Below, piece by piece: positions 33,447 to 44,335 of a stretch of DNA of 64,000 nt. The DNA is from Eustoma russellianum. Its lineage: Eukaryota > Streptophyta > Magnoliopsida > Gentianales > Gentianaceae. How positions within the stretch are numbered: position 1 is the first letter of the stretch; every line of letters starts with the position of its first letter. Location: positions 30,259,543 to 30,323,542 of the forward strand of contig AP025047.1 in assembly GCA_036186865.1 (NCBI GenBank). The letters run 5' to 3'. The position numbers and the translations under genes were made by a program. A model generated the notes under the pieces. That model had not been told where the DNA came from and searched no databases. It worked only from the letters and a program-made list of their open reading frames with translations.

Positions 33447-34829
33447 TCAAAGGTGCAGCAATAGTGGAAAAGTCCTTAACAAATCTTCTATAGAAACTAG
33501 CCAACCCATGAAAGCTTCTCACCTCTCCAACAGTTGTGGGAATTGGCCATTCTAAAATTGAATTCACTTTATCTTGGTCCATTTCAATTCCATTTGCACT
33601 AACCACAAATCCTAGAAACACAAATTTTTCCATACTTTCTTGAAATTTGCATATAATTCTTCTTTCTTCAATGCTTCAAAAACGCTTCTTAGATGGCCTA
33701 CGTGTTCATGAAAAGTCTTAGAGTAAATCAAGATATCGTCAAAGTACACAACAACAAATTTTCCAATGAATGCACGTAAGACTTCATTCATTAATCTCAT
33801 GAAAGTACTAGGTGCATTAGTTAAACCAAATGGCATAACTAACCACTCATACAATCCAAACTTAGTCTTAAATGCAGTTTTCCATTCATCACCTTCTTTA
33901 ATGCGTACTTGAAAGTAACCACTTTTAAGATCAATCTTGGTAAAATACTTAGCACCGTACAATTCATCAAGCATATCATCAAGTCTCGGAATGGGGTACT
34001 TGTATTTTACAGTTATCTTGTTGATGGCTCTACAATCAGTACACATCCTCCATGTACCATCTTTCTTTGGTACAACGATCACAGGAACAACACAAGGACT
34101 CATGCTTTCCCTCACCTTTCCTTTGGCCAAGAGTTCTTCTACTTGGCGTTGAATTTCCTTCGTTTCAGCAGGGTTTGCTCTGTAGGCTGGCCTATTAGGC
34201 AGGATAGCACCAGGTATGAAGTCTATTTGGTGCTCAATTCCTCTTAAAGGCGGCAAACCAGAAGGTTCTTCTTCAGGAAACAACCCTGAAAACTCATCAA
34301 GCAAAGATACAACTCCACTAGGCAAAGTGGAGGGTAAGTCACTCATAGAAAACAGAGACTCCTTAAACATCAAAACGTAGACAGTTTTCTTTGAGTTTAA
34401 GGCATGTGACACTTCACTTGGTTTGGCAAAGAAAGCAAATTTCTTTTGAGATTTGTCTTCATCAATGTTTACTATCTCTTTGCCTTTAGACTCATTTTTC
34501 TTTCTTTCACTCTTAATACACTCCAGAAATTTCTTTTCTGCCTCTTTCTCCTTAGGTTCATTTCTATTCTTACACATTCTCTTTTGATCTTCAAATACCT
34601 TGTGTGGGGGTAATGCATGTAGCTTAAACAACTTATTGTTAAACCTGAACGAATACCTATTCAAGTGTCCATCATAAGTAACTTTCTTATCAAACTGCCA
34701 TGGTCTACCTAGCAGGATATGACTTGCATGCATAGGAGCTACATCATATAAGATATCATCTTTATACCCACCAATAGACAATAAGATCAAAACTTGTTTG
34801 CTAACACTCACTTCTCCACAATCATTCAA
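33388..34829 (-). pseudogene. reverse transcriptase of gypsy-2
   Basis: The frame 33612-34829 carries the end of the protease region (HILLGRPWQFDKKV), a Lys-rich linker and reverse transcriptase. Motifs are VPKKDGTWRMCTDCRAIN, YPIPRLDDMLDEL, FTKIDLKSGYFQVRI, FGLTNAPSTFMRLMNEVL and the catalytic YFDDILIYSK. An 11-bp deletion near 33635 shifts the frame. The thumb SILEWPIPTTVGEVRSFHGL and ASFYRRFVKDFS follow in 33388-33633. Upstream, a TAG replaces a Trp codon (about 34830) that gypsy-1 still has as TGG. Confidence 0.9.
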
Positions 34830-36403
34830 CTAAGATAGTTTATAATGGTGTGGATGGTTAAGTAATGGCAAATCAAGTTTTCTAACGAGTTCAACACTTG
34901 CCACATTAGTACAGGATCCAGAGTCAATAATCAAAGTACAAACTTTCCCTTTAACCATGCAATGGATATGAAAAATATTGTCTCTATGTTGATCTTGCTC
35001 ATCAATCTTAACATGTGCATTAAGAGCTCTTCTAACAACCAAGAATTCTTTTGATGCAAGTTCTTCATCCTCACTCACACTTTCTTCATTTTCATCTTGA
35101 TTTTCCTCAACATTAACATGTTCCACTTCCTCATCCTCAGAATAATATTCATTAGATTCTTCAATGAACATGATACGTTTAGGGTTAGGACATTGATTTG
35201 CAAAATGACCTTTACCTAAGCATTTATAGCATTGAATGTCTCTAAATCTAGTAGTGGAATTAGAAATGTTACCTTCAACCTTGTTTTTCCCTTTATCCAA
35301 GTTTTGTTGAGGTAGTTGAGGTGGTCTTTGATTTGGTTGAGTCTTGCCTTGGAATCCACGGCCTTGAGGTGCAGTTGGCCTGAAACTTGTGCCTTGATTT
35401 GTCCTAGGCGGCATTCTTGGATAGGATGAAGAATTAGCTCGAAAAGATAAACTAGATGCAAAGGGTTTTACCTTGAGTTGTCTCTCAATTTTTCAGCTTT
35501 ATGAACCATGGAAGTCATATCAATATATGTGGTAAGTTCAACTCTGTTTGCAATTTCCTTGTTCAATCCAGCTAGAAATCTAGCCATGGTAGCTTCTTCT
35601 GGTTCTTCAATGTTAGCTCTTATCAATAAGATCTCTAACTCTTTGAAATACTCATCTACACTACGGCTTCCTTGATTGAGTTTTTGCAAGTTTTGGTAGA
35701 TGGTTCTTTCATAGTCTGAAGGAATGAATTTTTTTCTCATCTCAATTTTCATTTCTTCCCAAGTAGAGATTGGTGCTTGTCTAGTTCTTCTCCTTACGTT
35801 GTGTAGTTGATCCCACCAAATTAAGGCATAATCTGCAAACTCTATAGCAGCATATCGCACTTTAGTCAAATCAGTATAATTTGTACAAGAGTATATGAGA
35901 TCTACCTTTTTCTCCCATTCAAAATATGCCTCAGCATCGCTCTTTCCATGGAATGTGGGGATGTTCACTTTTGTTTTGATGAATTCATCTTCTTGTGGGT
36001 TATTCTTTTGATTCCCACGGTTTCGAAATTGGTTGTACTCTTCCTCAATGTTATAGTCATCAAACATTTGGTGTGGTTCTTCTTCTCTTTCATCAAAGGT
36101 CCTCATAGGTATGAAATCCCTATTATGCCCTCTTCCTCTGTTTCTGCCTCTACCTCTTCCTCTTTCCGGAGCAAAAGACACATGGCTTTTAAGCCTATGT
36201 TCCGGTATATGTGATGTTTGTCCTTCATGTAAAGGATTTTGTAGATGAGATAGTGACTGTTTTTCTAGGCCCTCTACACGACTACTCATCAATTTCATTT
36301 CCCATAACATCTTTTGCATTAGTTGTGCTATATCGTCTGCGTTTGTGGAAAATCTTTCTCCTTCTTTGTTAAGACCCACGGTACTCTCAGGTGTCTTATC
36401 CAT
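34830..36403 (-). pseudogene. gag and protease start of gypsy-2, one frameshift
   Basis: The ATG is at 36401-36403 (sense MDKTPESTVGLNKEGE). The gag core is open to about 35468 and includes YFEWEKKVDLIYS, ALIWWDQLHNVRRR and EATMARFLAGLNKEIA. A 1-bp loss near 35493 moves the rest to the frame 34830-35414. There the knuckle CYKCLGKGHFANQC is complete (35190-35231), and the protease triad is in LIIDSGSCTNVAS. An acidic Glu-rich stretch lies between them. The role is capsid and polyprotein processing. It is nearly intact compared with gypsy-1. Confidence 0.9.
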
Positions 36404-37992
36404 GGTACAATTACCTGAAATTGAAAAAAATAACAAAGAAAAAAAAGGAAAACTAACACAAAGACAAAAGAAACTTGATTATGTTAGTGGAAAACAAAAA
36501 AAAACAAGTGTTTGTCTCTCTCTCTCTCTCTTTTTGTAGTTCACACAATCTTGTGTCTTCTTGAAGAATCTGAGGCTAGAACAATTCAAAACAAACTTGC
36601 CAAATGAGTATCCATTCCGATAACTTCAATCATGTAAAGTAAACCTTCTTCACAAGTCTCCCACCAATTCACTCACAATTCTAATGTTATAAACAACAAA
36701 CTTGGACTGTACTAAGATTCAAAGAGAATTGAAACCAAATTTGATGTAATAAGCTGAGCCAAAGAAATGCTAAGGGGTTGCCCTGGGCAATCCTTAACTT
36801 AATCTTAGGCTTTATGCAAGCTAGATGCAAGTATGAATGAACTAGAAGCACTCAAGTGTTCAAAAGTGAAAACAAATGGGTACTTCGGGTTTATGAAGGA
36901 AACAAGACCAGCTCTTTTGCTCTTTGCACTCTTAATTGTTTTGTGCAAACTTCTCTTGAAATAAGCTTCTCTTTCTTTTTTTTCCTTGTTCAAAGCTAAA
37001 CAAGGTGTATATATATCAGTAAAATTGATTGGTAAGACTTTGTGTATTTGTTTTGGATGGATATCTTGATTTTTTTTTGTAGTAGGCTGTCAAGTTGTTC
37101 AAGAAGAACAAATTGATTTTCTTTCTTGACGAGGCTGTCAAATCAAATATTGAACACAAGAAAATGCAACTAAGCTCACCACACAATGCAACTAAACAAA
37201 CACAAAGTTTAAAATAAGTTAAGAGCTTCGATAACAAGAAGAATATAGGATAGACCAAGGTAGATATATAAGCAATGGACTGAATATAAGTAATGCAGAA
37301 AAGCTTCTAAACAAAGAACTTAAAGTCCAAGAAAGTGTCTAAACATAAAGAAATTGAAATCCGACCAAATGAAATAAACAAACCATAAATCATCACAAAG
37401 AAATAATCTTTAAGTGTTTTATGATATGTTTGTCCTTAGTCCTTTCCAATTTCATATAGGTCCAGCGTCACGGTAAGTTCTCAGAGTCCAATCCAACCTT
37501 ATATCACCAATGTCACGTAGGTCCAGCGTTACGGTAATTGTCCAGAGTCCAATCCAACCTTATATCACCAATTTCATGTAGGTCCAGTGTTACGGTAATT
37601 GTCCAGAGTCCAATCCAACCTTATATCACCAATTGATACGGTAAGCTTGTATATCGGTTTTTTTTTTAGTTTTTTTTTTTTTGCTTGTTGAACAGGAAGA
37701 GACAAAGAAACTTGATAAAAAGAAAGATGGCACTTTTTTCTTTGTTGAGCAACAAGATGTAACAGAAAAAGAAGTGAATTTAATAGACAAAACTAGAAAA
37801 CACACAGATAAACTGTTTTGGTTTTGGTTTCTTTTTGTTTCTGAATTGTACAATTCAAAACAAGAAGAAGACACTAAACCAAATAGAATTCAACCTTCTA
37901 AGAAGATGGTTGAATGGTGGATGAAGAGAAGAACGAAAGAAAAGAAAAAATTGACACAAAGAAATGATAAGTTGAGTTAAAGAAAAACTTTT
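36404..37992 (-). other. 5' leader of gypsy-2
   Basis: About 1.6 kb lie between the primer site and gag. It contains a (TC)n run near 36517-36532, poly-A/T stretches near 37660-37680 and the 61-bp tandem repeat listed separately. Open frames here lack recognisable domains. Part of it (36416-37258) is shared with gypsy-1. Confidence 0.75.
37446..37645. repeat. 61-bp tandem repeat (about 3.2 copies) in gypsy-2 leader
   Basis: Units start at 37446, 37507 and 37568, with a partial one at 37629. Each carries AGGTCCAGCGTTACGGTAA and GAGTCCAATCCAACC-type segments and differs by only a few bases. Confidence 0.93.
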
Positions 37993-38004
37993 GCTCTGAT
38001 ACCA
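37993..38004 (-). other. primer-binding site of gypsy-2
   Basis: The sense sequence TGGTATCAGAGC is an exact match to the initiator Met-tRNA 3' end, three bases after the 5' LTR. Confidence 0.92.
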
Positions 38005-38007
38005 CTT

Positions 38008-39205
38008 TGATACGTGCAAGAATGGACCTTTCTTTAACTCTAAAGCTCCTCCTCCAAATATGGTTTAGGCACAATGAAGATAGCTTCACCTTCCTTCCAA
38101 ATAAGTTGAAGAAAACCTTTTGAACATAAGTCCTCCAATGAATTTCACATAACCCAAGCAAGATACCTCCCTCTTGGATGTTTCCCTCCCCGGAATTGGA
38201 CAACTCTCACAAGGATATTCAAGCCTTGAAAGATTCTAGTCTTGATTTTGAATATGAACCAAGAAAACACACAAGAATTGCTCTTGAAGAAGAAGAAATT
38301 TTCATTAAAGGTGTGAGATTACAAAGCTTCTCTTATGTGCCTTTTCTAGGCAAAAAATATCACAAGACAACAAACTATCTTACAAATTGAAATAATGATT
38401 GAAAAAACTACACACTTCTAAAAACTATTCATGTAGGCTCCATAAAGACTAGTCTTGCAAGTCTTGAATGATGATTTTCAAAGTAGGTCCCTCAAGTACT
38501 ATTCATGGAAGACTTTAAGCATTTGTCTTCATCTTGAAATCATTTCTGGTTTGTGACTGATTTTTGAACATCTTCCAATCCGAATTAGGCCTTGCTCTTT
38601 CTTAGAGAATTGTATCCAATTGAGTCTAGAAAATAAGCATATAAAGTTATTTTCATTTGGCCCAACCATTGAGGAGATACATCCAAATTACTGAAGGTAT
38701 ATCACAGAATTCGGTAGAAACAGTACTTCCATTTGCATTGTCTTTTTGAATGCCAAGACGACCGATTTTGGAAAAGTACAAAACATGAAAGTTGTATACC
38801 TTTGTCTTAAATTTCGAATGCATCCTGAAACTCTTAATTTGGCCTTATGGTTGGAGAGATACGTCAATTCTACCAAAACGGGTCCTGCAGAAACTCACAA
38901 TCCGAGATGGGCCTAAACTAATACAACATAAACATTTAAAAAAACAAAATAAAGAACACATTCTATACTAATGATATTTTACAATGGTTCTAAAATTTCT
39001 TACAAATCATGTTGTAGGTTCAATAAGGTGAACCCAATGTATAAGTTCCCTTGGTTCATCTTGCACATGTTTAAATAGGAAGGCCCCCACTTCATGCATT
39101 AGTTTCTTAGTTTTACTTCTTGTTAAGGGTCCTTGATCTTGCATTTTTGTAAAATTATGTGCATTCTCATTATCTTGGCATGTATCAGGGTTATGGACCT
39201 CATCA
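38008..39205 (-). repeat. 5' LTR of gypsy-2 (1198 bp)
   Basis: Sense TGATGAGGTCC (39205) to CACGTATCA (38008). It carries a copy of the pol C-terminal coding tail (39007-39205). The TATA box position (38340-38349) reads CTAGAAAAGG instead of CTATAAAAGG. Confidence 0.95.
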
Positions 39206-39210
39206 CATTC

Positions 39211-41684
39211 ATCAAACCTCCTGTCCTGGAACTCCTGAACAAAATGGAGTTGCCGAAAGAAAAAACAGAACACTTCTTGAAATGACTCGAGCTATGATGC
39301 TAGATGCCCATGTCCCTCGTGGTTTCTGGCCTGAGGCAGTGTCTACTGCAACTTACCTTAGTAACCGACTGCCCACTTTTGTCCTTCAGCATAAAACCCC
39401 TCTCCAAATGTTAGCTACCCAAGCTGAAATTCCGTCCCTACTTACCCTTCCCCCTAGAATATTTGGGTGCACCGTGTTTGTTCATATACCCAAAACCCAA
39501 CGCACCAAATTTGACCCCTGTGCTGAGAAATGTGCATTCGTTGGGTATGCATCTACACAAAAAGGATACCATTGTTACAATCCTCGAACCCGTCGTATCC
39601 ATACGACTATGAATTGTGTATTTCTCGAAACCGAACCTTTTTTTGTCACCCAATCTCAGTCTCAGGGGGAGATAGCTAGGGATGATACTCTCGATTGGCT
39701 GACAGTACCATACTGGTTGGCGACTGGACCAACACGGCAAGTAGATGACGCCGACTACTCAGCAGTGATCCATGATAATAAAGACATCACTCTCAGACCC
39801 ACCAATGATGCTTCCCGGATGAACGACTTGCAACAGGTAAGTGATCTTATACATGTTGACGATTCAGATTCTGATCCCTTATCTATTATTGAGCCACCTG
39901 TTAGTAATCCACCTGTTGAGCATCCCATTTCCAACGATTCCAACATGGACTGTACTAACCTTTCTTCAGAGAATCAGGGACGAGTGTTGCCACCCAGAAC
40001 AAACAGAGGAGTGCCACCCAAACGATACTCCCCTACTAAAATCACTCAAGGCACTAAATACCCGATCAGAGGTCCACGGGAGAATATTCCAGATTCAGTA
40101 TATGGTTTTCTCACAACACTCTTCTCCGAAGAGATTCCTCACAATGTAGAAGAAGCCTGCAGTCAGCCTAAATGGAAAAAGGCCATGGATGTGGAGATGG
40201 AGGCACTTAAAAAGAACCAGACGTGGGAGAAATGTCAGTTACCTCACGGGAAGAAAGTGGTCGGATGTAGGTGGGTATTTACCATTAAATACAAAGAAGA
40301 TGAGAGCATTAAGAGACATAAAGCCAGACTGGTCGCCAAATGATATACACAAACATACGGCATCGACTATTCAGAGACATTCTCTCCGGTAGCACGAATA
40401 GACACCATCAGGGTACTATTTTCCATTGCAGCAAATAAAAATTGGCCATTACAGCAATTCGATGTAAAGAATGCGTTCTTGCATGGAGAACTGGAAGAAC
40501 AAGTGTACATGGAACCACCACCAGGCTTTACGAGTGAGTTTGGACCAAAGCAGGTGTGCCGGCTCAATAAAGCGTTATATGGATTGAGGCAGTCACCCCG
40601 AGCCTGGTTCGGATGATTCACTAGTGTCATGAAAAAGGACGGTTACAAGCAAAGCAATGCCGATCACACTCTCTTCTTCAGAAAACAGGGAAGTAGTATT
40701 ACGTGCCTTATTATTTATGTTGATGATATGATTATTACTGGAAACGATACTAATGAAATCTCTCGTCTCAGGAACCATCTGTTCACTCAGTTCGAGATGA
40801 AAGACCTTGGAAGCTTGAAATATTTCTTGGGAATCGAGGTGCTAAGGTCGGCCATAGGGATCTACATTTCCCAATGAAATATGTCCTGGATTTACTGACC
40901 GAAGTGGGATTACTGAATGGAAAGCCTGTAGATACACCAATGGTTCCAAATCAAAAGCTGGAGATGATCGAGGGAGCTCCTCGAGTAGATTCAGAAGAGT
41001 ATCAGAGACTTGTTGGAAAGCTGATCTATTTGTCCCATACTCGGCCAGATATAGCCTATGCAGTTGGAGTGGTGAGCCAGTTCATGCACAGTCCGCAAAA
41101 ACATCATTTGGAGGCAGTATTCAGAATTCTTAGGTATCTTAAAGGCACACCTGGACACGGTATCTTATTTCGAAACCATGGACATCTCGACATTGAAGCA
41201 TACACTGATGCTGACTGGGTAGGAGACATAGTAGACAGGCGATCGACATCTGGATATCTTACCTTGGTTGGAGGAAACCTACTGACTTGGTGAAGCAAAA
41301 AAACAATCGGTGGTTGCTCTCTCTAGTGCGGAAGCGGAGTTTCGAGGAATCGTCAGAGGCGTTACGGAAGTCTTGTGGCTAAGAAAACTTATGGCAGAAC
41401 TTGGTTTTCCAGCAGAGGGTCCGACATGTCTAAGGTGTGACAACAAGGCCTCCATCAGCATCTCGGAAAATCCGGTTCAACATGATAGAATGAAACACAT
41501 CGAGATTGATCGACATTTTATTAAAGAAAAGCTTGATAACGGCATCATCACTCTACCGTTTGTTCGCTCCGAGGATCAACTTGCAGACATACTCACCAAA
41601 GTAGTCAATGGACGAATATTCACTAGTATTCTGCGCAAGTTGGACATTAGAGACCCTACTGTTCAACTTGAGGGGGAGTGTTGA
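39211..41684 (+). pseudogene. gag-pol of element E, part 2 (integrase end, reverse transcriptase, RNase H)
   Basis: Coding resumes at the integrase Glu region: PGTPEQNGVAERKNRTLLE. It continues through RLPTFVLQHKTPLQML and the variable linker to reverse transcriptase (VGCRWVFTIKYKEDESIK). A TGA at 40341 interrupts AK-YTQTYGIDYSETFSP. The catalytic block is IIYVDDMIITGN (about 40708-40743). Further lesions are a stop at 40615, a 1-nt shift near 40875 and a stop at 41291. RNase H has YTDADWVGD, VALSSAEAEFRGI and LRCDNKASISISENPVQHDR. It ends at 41684, six bases inside the 3' LTR. Confidence 0.9.
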
Positions 41685-41920
41685 GAAAGATGCATAAAAT
41701 CAGGAGAAGATGGTGCAGTAAATTAGGACTAATTGATTCTTTCCATATGTAAATAAATCAAATCATTACCTTAGATAGAAAAACATTGATTAGGACATAA
41801 ATAGGTGATTGAATAGGTGATTCTATTTCCTTGTAAAAGTATGTAACAAAAGCATAAATAGGGTTGTACAATACCGAAAAATCAATGAGAAAAACAGTTT
41901 TTTCCATCCTAACTCTAACA
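41679..41920 (+). repeat. 3' LTR of element E (242 bp)
   Basis: It begins TGTTGAGAAAGATGC after the polypurine tract GAGGGGGAG and ends AACTCTAACA, followed by the ATTTT duplication. Confidence 0.94.
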
Positions 41921-41925
41921 ATTTT

Positions 41926-44292
41926 CACTCAAGGAATCTCTTGAATATATTTTTATCATCATTCTGGAGTTGAGTTGTGATTATTTTGAAGATGATATGG
42001 TGATTTTATATTATTTCTCTCACATGATGATATTATTGACTATAGCGGGATATGCGACGAGTTGTGATGTCACATTCTATTTCTTTCTTAAAGACCCTCT
42101 TATATATGTTATGAGAGCATATTTATCATCATATTTCAGAGAATATAAAGGTGTTCAAGGTGTGCAAATGATCACAACATACAAGAAGAAATATTGGGAA
42201 TTTTGGTGTTACATGTTGACATAATCTTGTCAATTATTATTTGGTGATTTCTTCTTCAAACATCTGTGGTTATACACATATAAGCAAGCCTCCAAACGTG
42301 TATAAACAGGTGAAAATGACGTGTAATTCATTTTATGAGTTGGTGACAAGTGGACCAACCAAAAAGAAGCTAGTCGGCAAAAATTGCCAAAAAAGAAAAT
42401 TTCAAAAGAGGTGCCAACGGCTATGGCTGGTCTTGGCAGATTTTTTGAGTCAAAATATAGCTTCTACATGCCTATTCTTTTGCAAGGAGTTAAGGGTATC
42501 TTGGTGGTATTATCCCTTAACATTATCTTCTTTTTCAAGCAAAATTCCATGTCATTTTTGGTGATAAAAATCGGCCAACATTATGTTCAAGGTGGACCAA
42601 TTATGTTGTCTCATTTTTCCAAGTGTACAAGGCCAACCAATAGTGTGAAGACAACTTGGACTTGATGATTAAGATGGTGACACATGTGCATTCTTTTCTA
42701 CAAGGCTCAATTCACACTATAAATAGGAGGCAATGGTGAAGAAGATGAAATACACTTGAAGCTCACTTGAAAACATTTGTTGATTTGTCTAGCTATCATC
42801 TTCTTGTTGTTGTTCTTGTTTTATTCTTTGTAGCAAAGGTGTTCTTGTTGTATTTGTTAAGCTACAAGCCTCTTGAGCTTCATTTGTAAGATTAATTAGC
42901 CAATTCTATAAGGCTACATCAATAGGTGGTAGACGTGTTGCATAGAAGATGTTCATCCAAGCCTTGAATAAGGTTGGTGTATAACCCAAGGATCAATCTT
43001 GATTCATGTGTAAATTGATTCATACCATAGTGAACTCCAAGGAAAGGTGTTTCTTGGGACTGGAGTAGGTCACATCGATCGAACCAGGATAAATTCTCGG
43101 TGTCTTTATCTTGTTTCTACATTTCTGCATTCTGCCCATTTTTACTGCAGTTTTTACACAAATTCTCACGTTCTGAAAAAATAGCTAAACACTTTCAAAA
43201 TTTGTGATTTTTGGTGGAGTTATAATTCAGACTATTAGCTTTCATTTGCAACAAGAATCATTTGATTTGAGCAAGAAAAAATTAGTCTTTCAGTCTTTGC
43301 AAGATAACTGCTCCAATCTGATTGCAATCTGACCAGTTTTGTGAAAAGTTGAATTTTGTTTTAACCAAGAATTGTTTAAGGTCAGGACATTTTGGAAACA
43401 TCAACTAAACATGTATGGTCCTATCTCTAAAACTTTTAATGTTGCTGACCTTTCTCCATTTAGTATTGATTCAGATTCGAGGGCGAATCCTTCTCAAGTG
43501 GGAGGGAATGATGAGCTACAGCCTAACCTTGTGGATACAAACACTGATGATGACACCTCACTGCCCCGCACAGGTCCCATAACAAGGAGTATGGCTAAGA
43601 AGTTGTTACATTGTGTTGAATCATTTCTTTATAGGCATGAAGAGGATGAACCAGCAAAGATGATGTCCATTGGGTTTATATGATACAAACTTTGATCTAG
43701 TTGTATCAAAAACATGTTGTACATATCTTTAGTTGTTCTTTTAATATGTGTTGATCGGTTAACCTTGTTTTAGGATAGTTTGTGTTGTATTATTGCCTTG
43801 TCTTTCAGGTACACGTGCTTAGCTTGAAAATGCAATTCAAAGCCTAAACAACAACCAATCAAAGGGAGTTCAAACCAAGCTGCTCATTGTATTAACCAAT
43901 CAAAATTATGGCTGAAATCAAGCAAAGAAGAAACGCAAGCAACCAGCCTTCTTGGAATCTGAAACACGTCTTCCAAAGTCAGCAATATTCTGTCCAGTTC
44001 TGTCCAAATTGACCATCTGAATCTTTTTATTTGTTTGAAGGATCAAACATTCTTAGTTTTATCTGATTTTTGGACAGAGTCTTGTTAAGACGTGAAAGTT
44101 GAATTCTGAAAATTTTCATAATTTTTGGAGTAGTATTCACTGATTTGTGAATTTTTCAAAATGGGTTCTGAATCTGAGGTGGTCTCAGATTCGGTTTTCA
44201 AAGGGGATTTTTATCAGGGGTAGTAGTGTAATTTTCAGTAACCACTATTCACCGTCCTCTAGTGGTGTTTATTGCAGGTGTACAGTCCTACA
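41926..44292 (+). repeat. 3' LTR of element D, part 2
   Basis: This resumes D's LTR after E and is homologous to about 20086-21970. The TATA box CTATAAATAG is at 42717-42726. A foreign fragment replaces a short segment at about 43413-43985. The LTR ends GTACAGTCCTACA, followed by TTCTG. Confidence 0.9.
43413..43985 (+). mobile_element. fragment of a second CRM-like gypsy family (pol end plus LTR start)
   Basis: It encodes YGPISKTFNVADLSPF, then DSDSRANPSQVGGNDE, crosses a purine tract GTGGGAGGGAA, and enters LTR-like sequence starting TGATGAGC at 43509. The frame continues with TGPITRSMAKKLLHCVE and ends at 43681. The layout matches the gypsy-2 pol end at clearly lower identity, so it is a different family with the same overlap. 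It replaces roughly 80-100 bp of D's LTR, and no target duplication is visible. It probably entered as filler DNA during repair. The right boundary is approximate. Confidence 0.75.
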
Positions 44293-44335
44293 TTCTGGAC
44301 CATTTTCTCAAAGAGATACAAGTTTAGTAGGTCAT
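44293..44335 (-). mobile_element. RTE LINE copy 2, part 2 (between D and C)
   Basis: These 43 bp read on the minus strand as the segment around the reverse-transcriptase stop (GGTCCAGAA, matching GATCTAGAA of the plus copy at 18476). They are bounded by the TTCTG duplication of D and the GGTCA duplication of C (44331-44335). Confidence 0.7.

Larger units (their letters stand above)
30497..39205 (-). mobile_element. gypsy-2: complete Ty3/gypsy element (CRM-like chromovirus), minus strand
   Basis: This 8709-bp element inserted in the integrase of E, with CATTC at 30492-30496 and 39206-39210. Read on the minus strand, the order is 5' LTR (38008-39205), Met-tRNA primer site, 1.6-kb leader, gag, protease, reverse transcriptase, RNase H, integrase, polypurine tract and 3' LTR (30497-31695). 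Counting by eye, the LTRs differ at about 19 of 1199 positions. Coding lesions are few: one TGG-to-TAG stop and about five small indels. The last 66 codons of pol lie inside the 3' LTR. Confidence 0.95.
27711..41920 (+). mobile_element. Element E: short-LTR Ty1/copia, interrupted by gypsy-2
   Basis: The LTRs (27711-27932 and 41679-41920) begin TGTTGAGAAAGATGC and end CTCTAACA. ATTTT duplications are at 27706-27710 and 41921-41925. Without gypsy-2 the element would be about 5.5 kb. It has a PBS, a single gag-pol frame, a polypurine tract GAGGGGGAG and a 3' LTR. The LTRs differ by one roughly 20-bp deletion in the 5' copy and a handful of substitutions, so it is moderately young. It inserted in the 3' LTR of D. 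Confidence 0.95.
19372..44292 (+). mobile_element. Element D: Sirevirus (copia), interrupted by element E
   Basis: This is a full-length copia element expanded by nested insertions. LTRs begin TGTTGAGAAATATG and end with CCTACG (5') or CCTACA (3'). The TTCTG duplication is at 19367-19371 and 44293-44297. Gag, protease, integrase, reverse transcriptase and RNase H lie at 22093-26582, followed by several polypurine tracts. The gag knuckle, the protease motif WFLDSGCSRHMT and the LTR tail with CCCTCTAGTGGTGT fit the SIRE/Maximus lineage. Element E (27711-41920) sits in the 3' LTR. Confidence 0.93.

Noticed and set aside
34830..36403. Intact gag-pro gene in gypsy-2
   Set aside because: A 1-bp loss near 35493 and a TAG at a Trp codon near 34830 interrupt it, so it is annotated as a pseudogene.
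37446..37645. Possible CRISPR-like array
   Set aside because: The units are directly adjacent 61-bp tandem repeats without unique spacers, in a plant retrotransposon leader.
37626..37980. Lys/Ser-rich frames in both strands of the gypsy-2 leader
   Set aside because: They come from poly-A/T and GAA-rich composition upstream of gag, with no similarity to a known domain.
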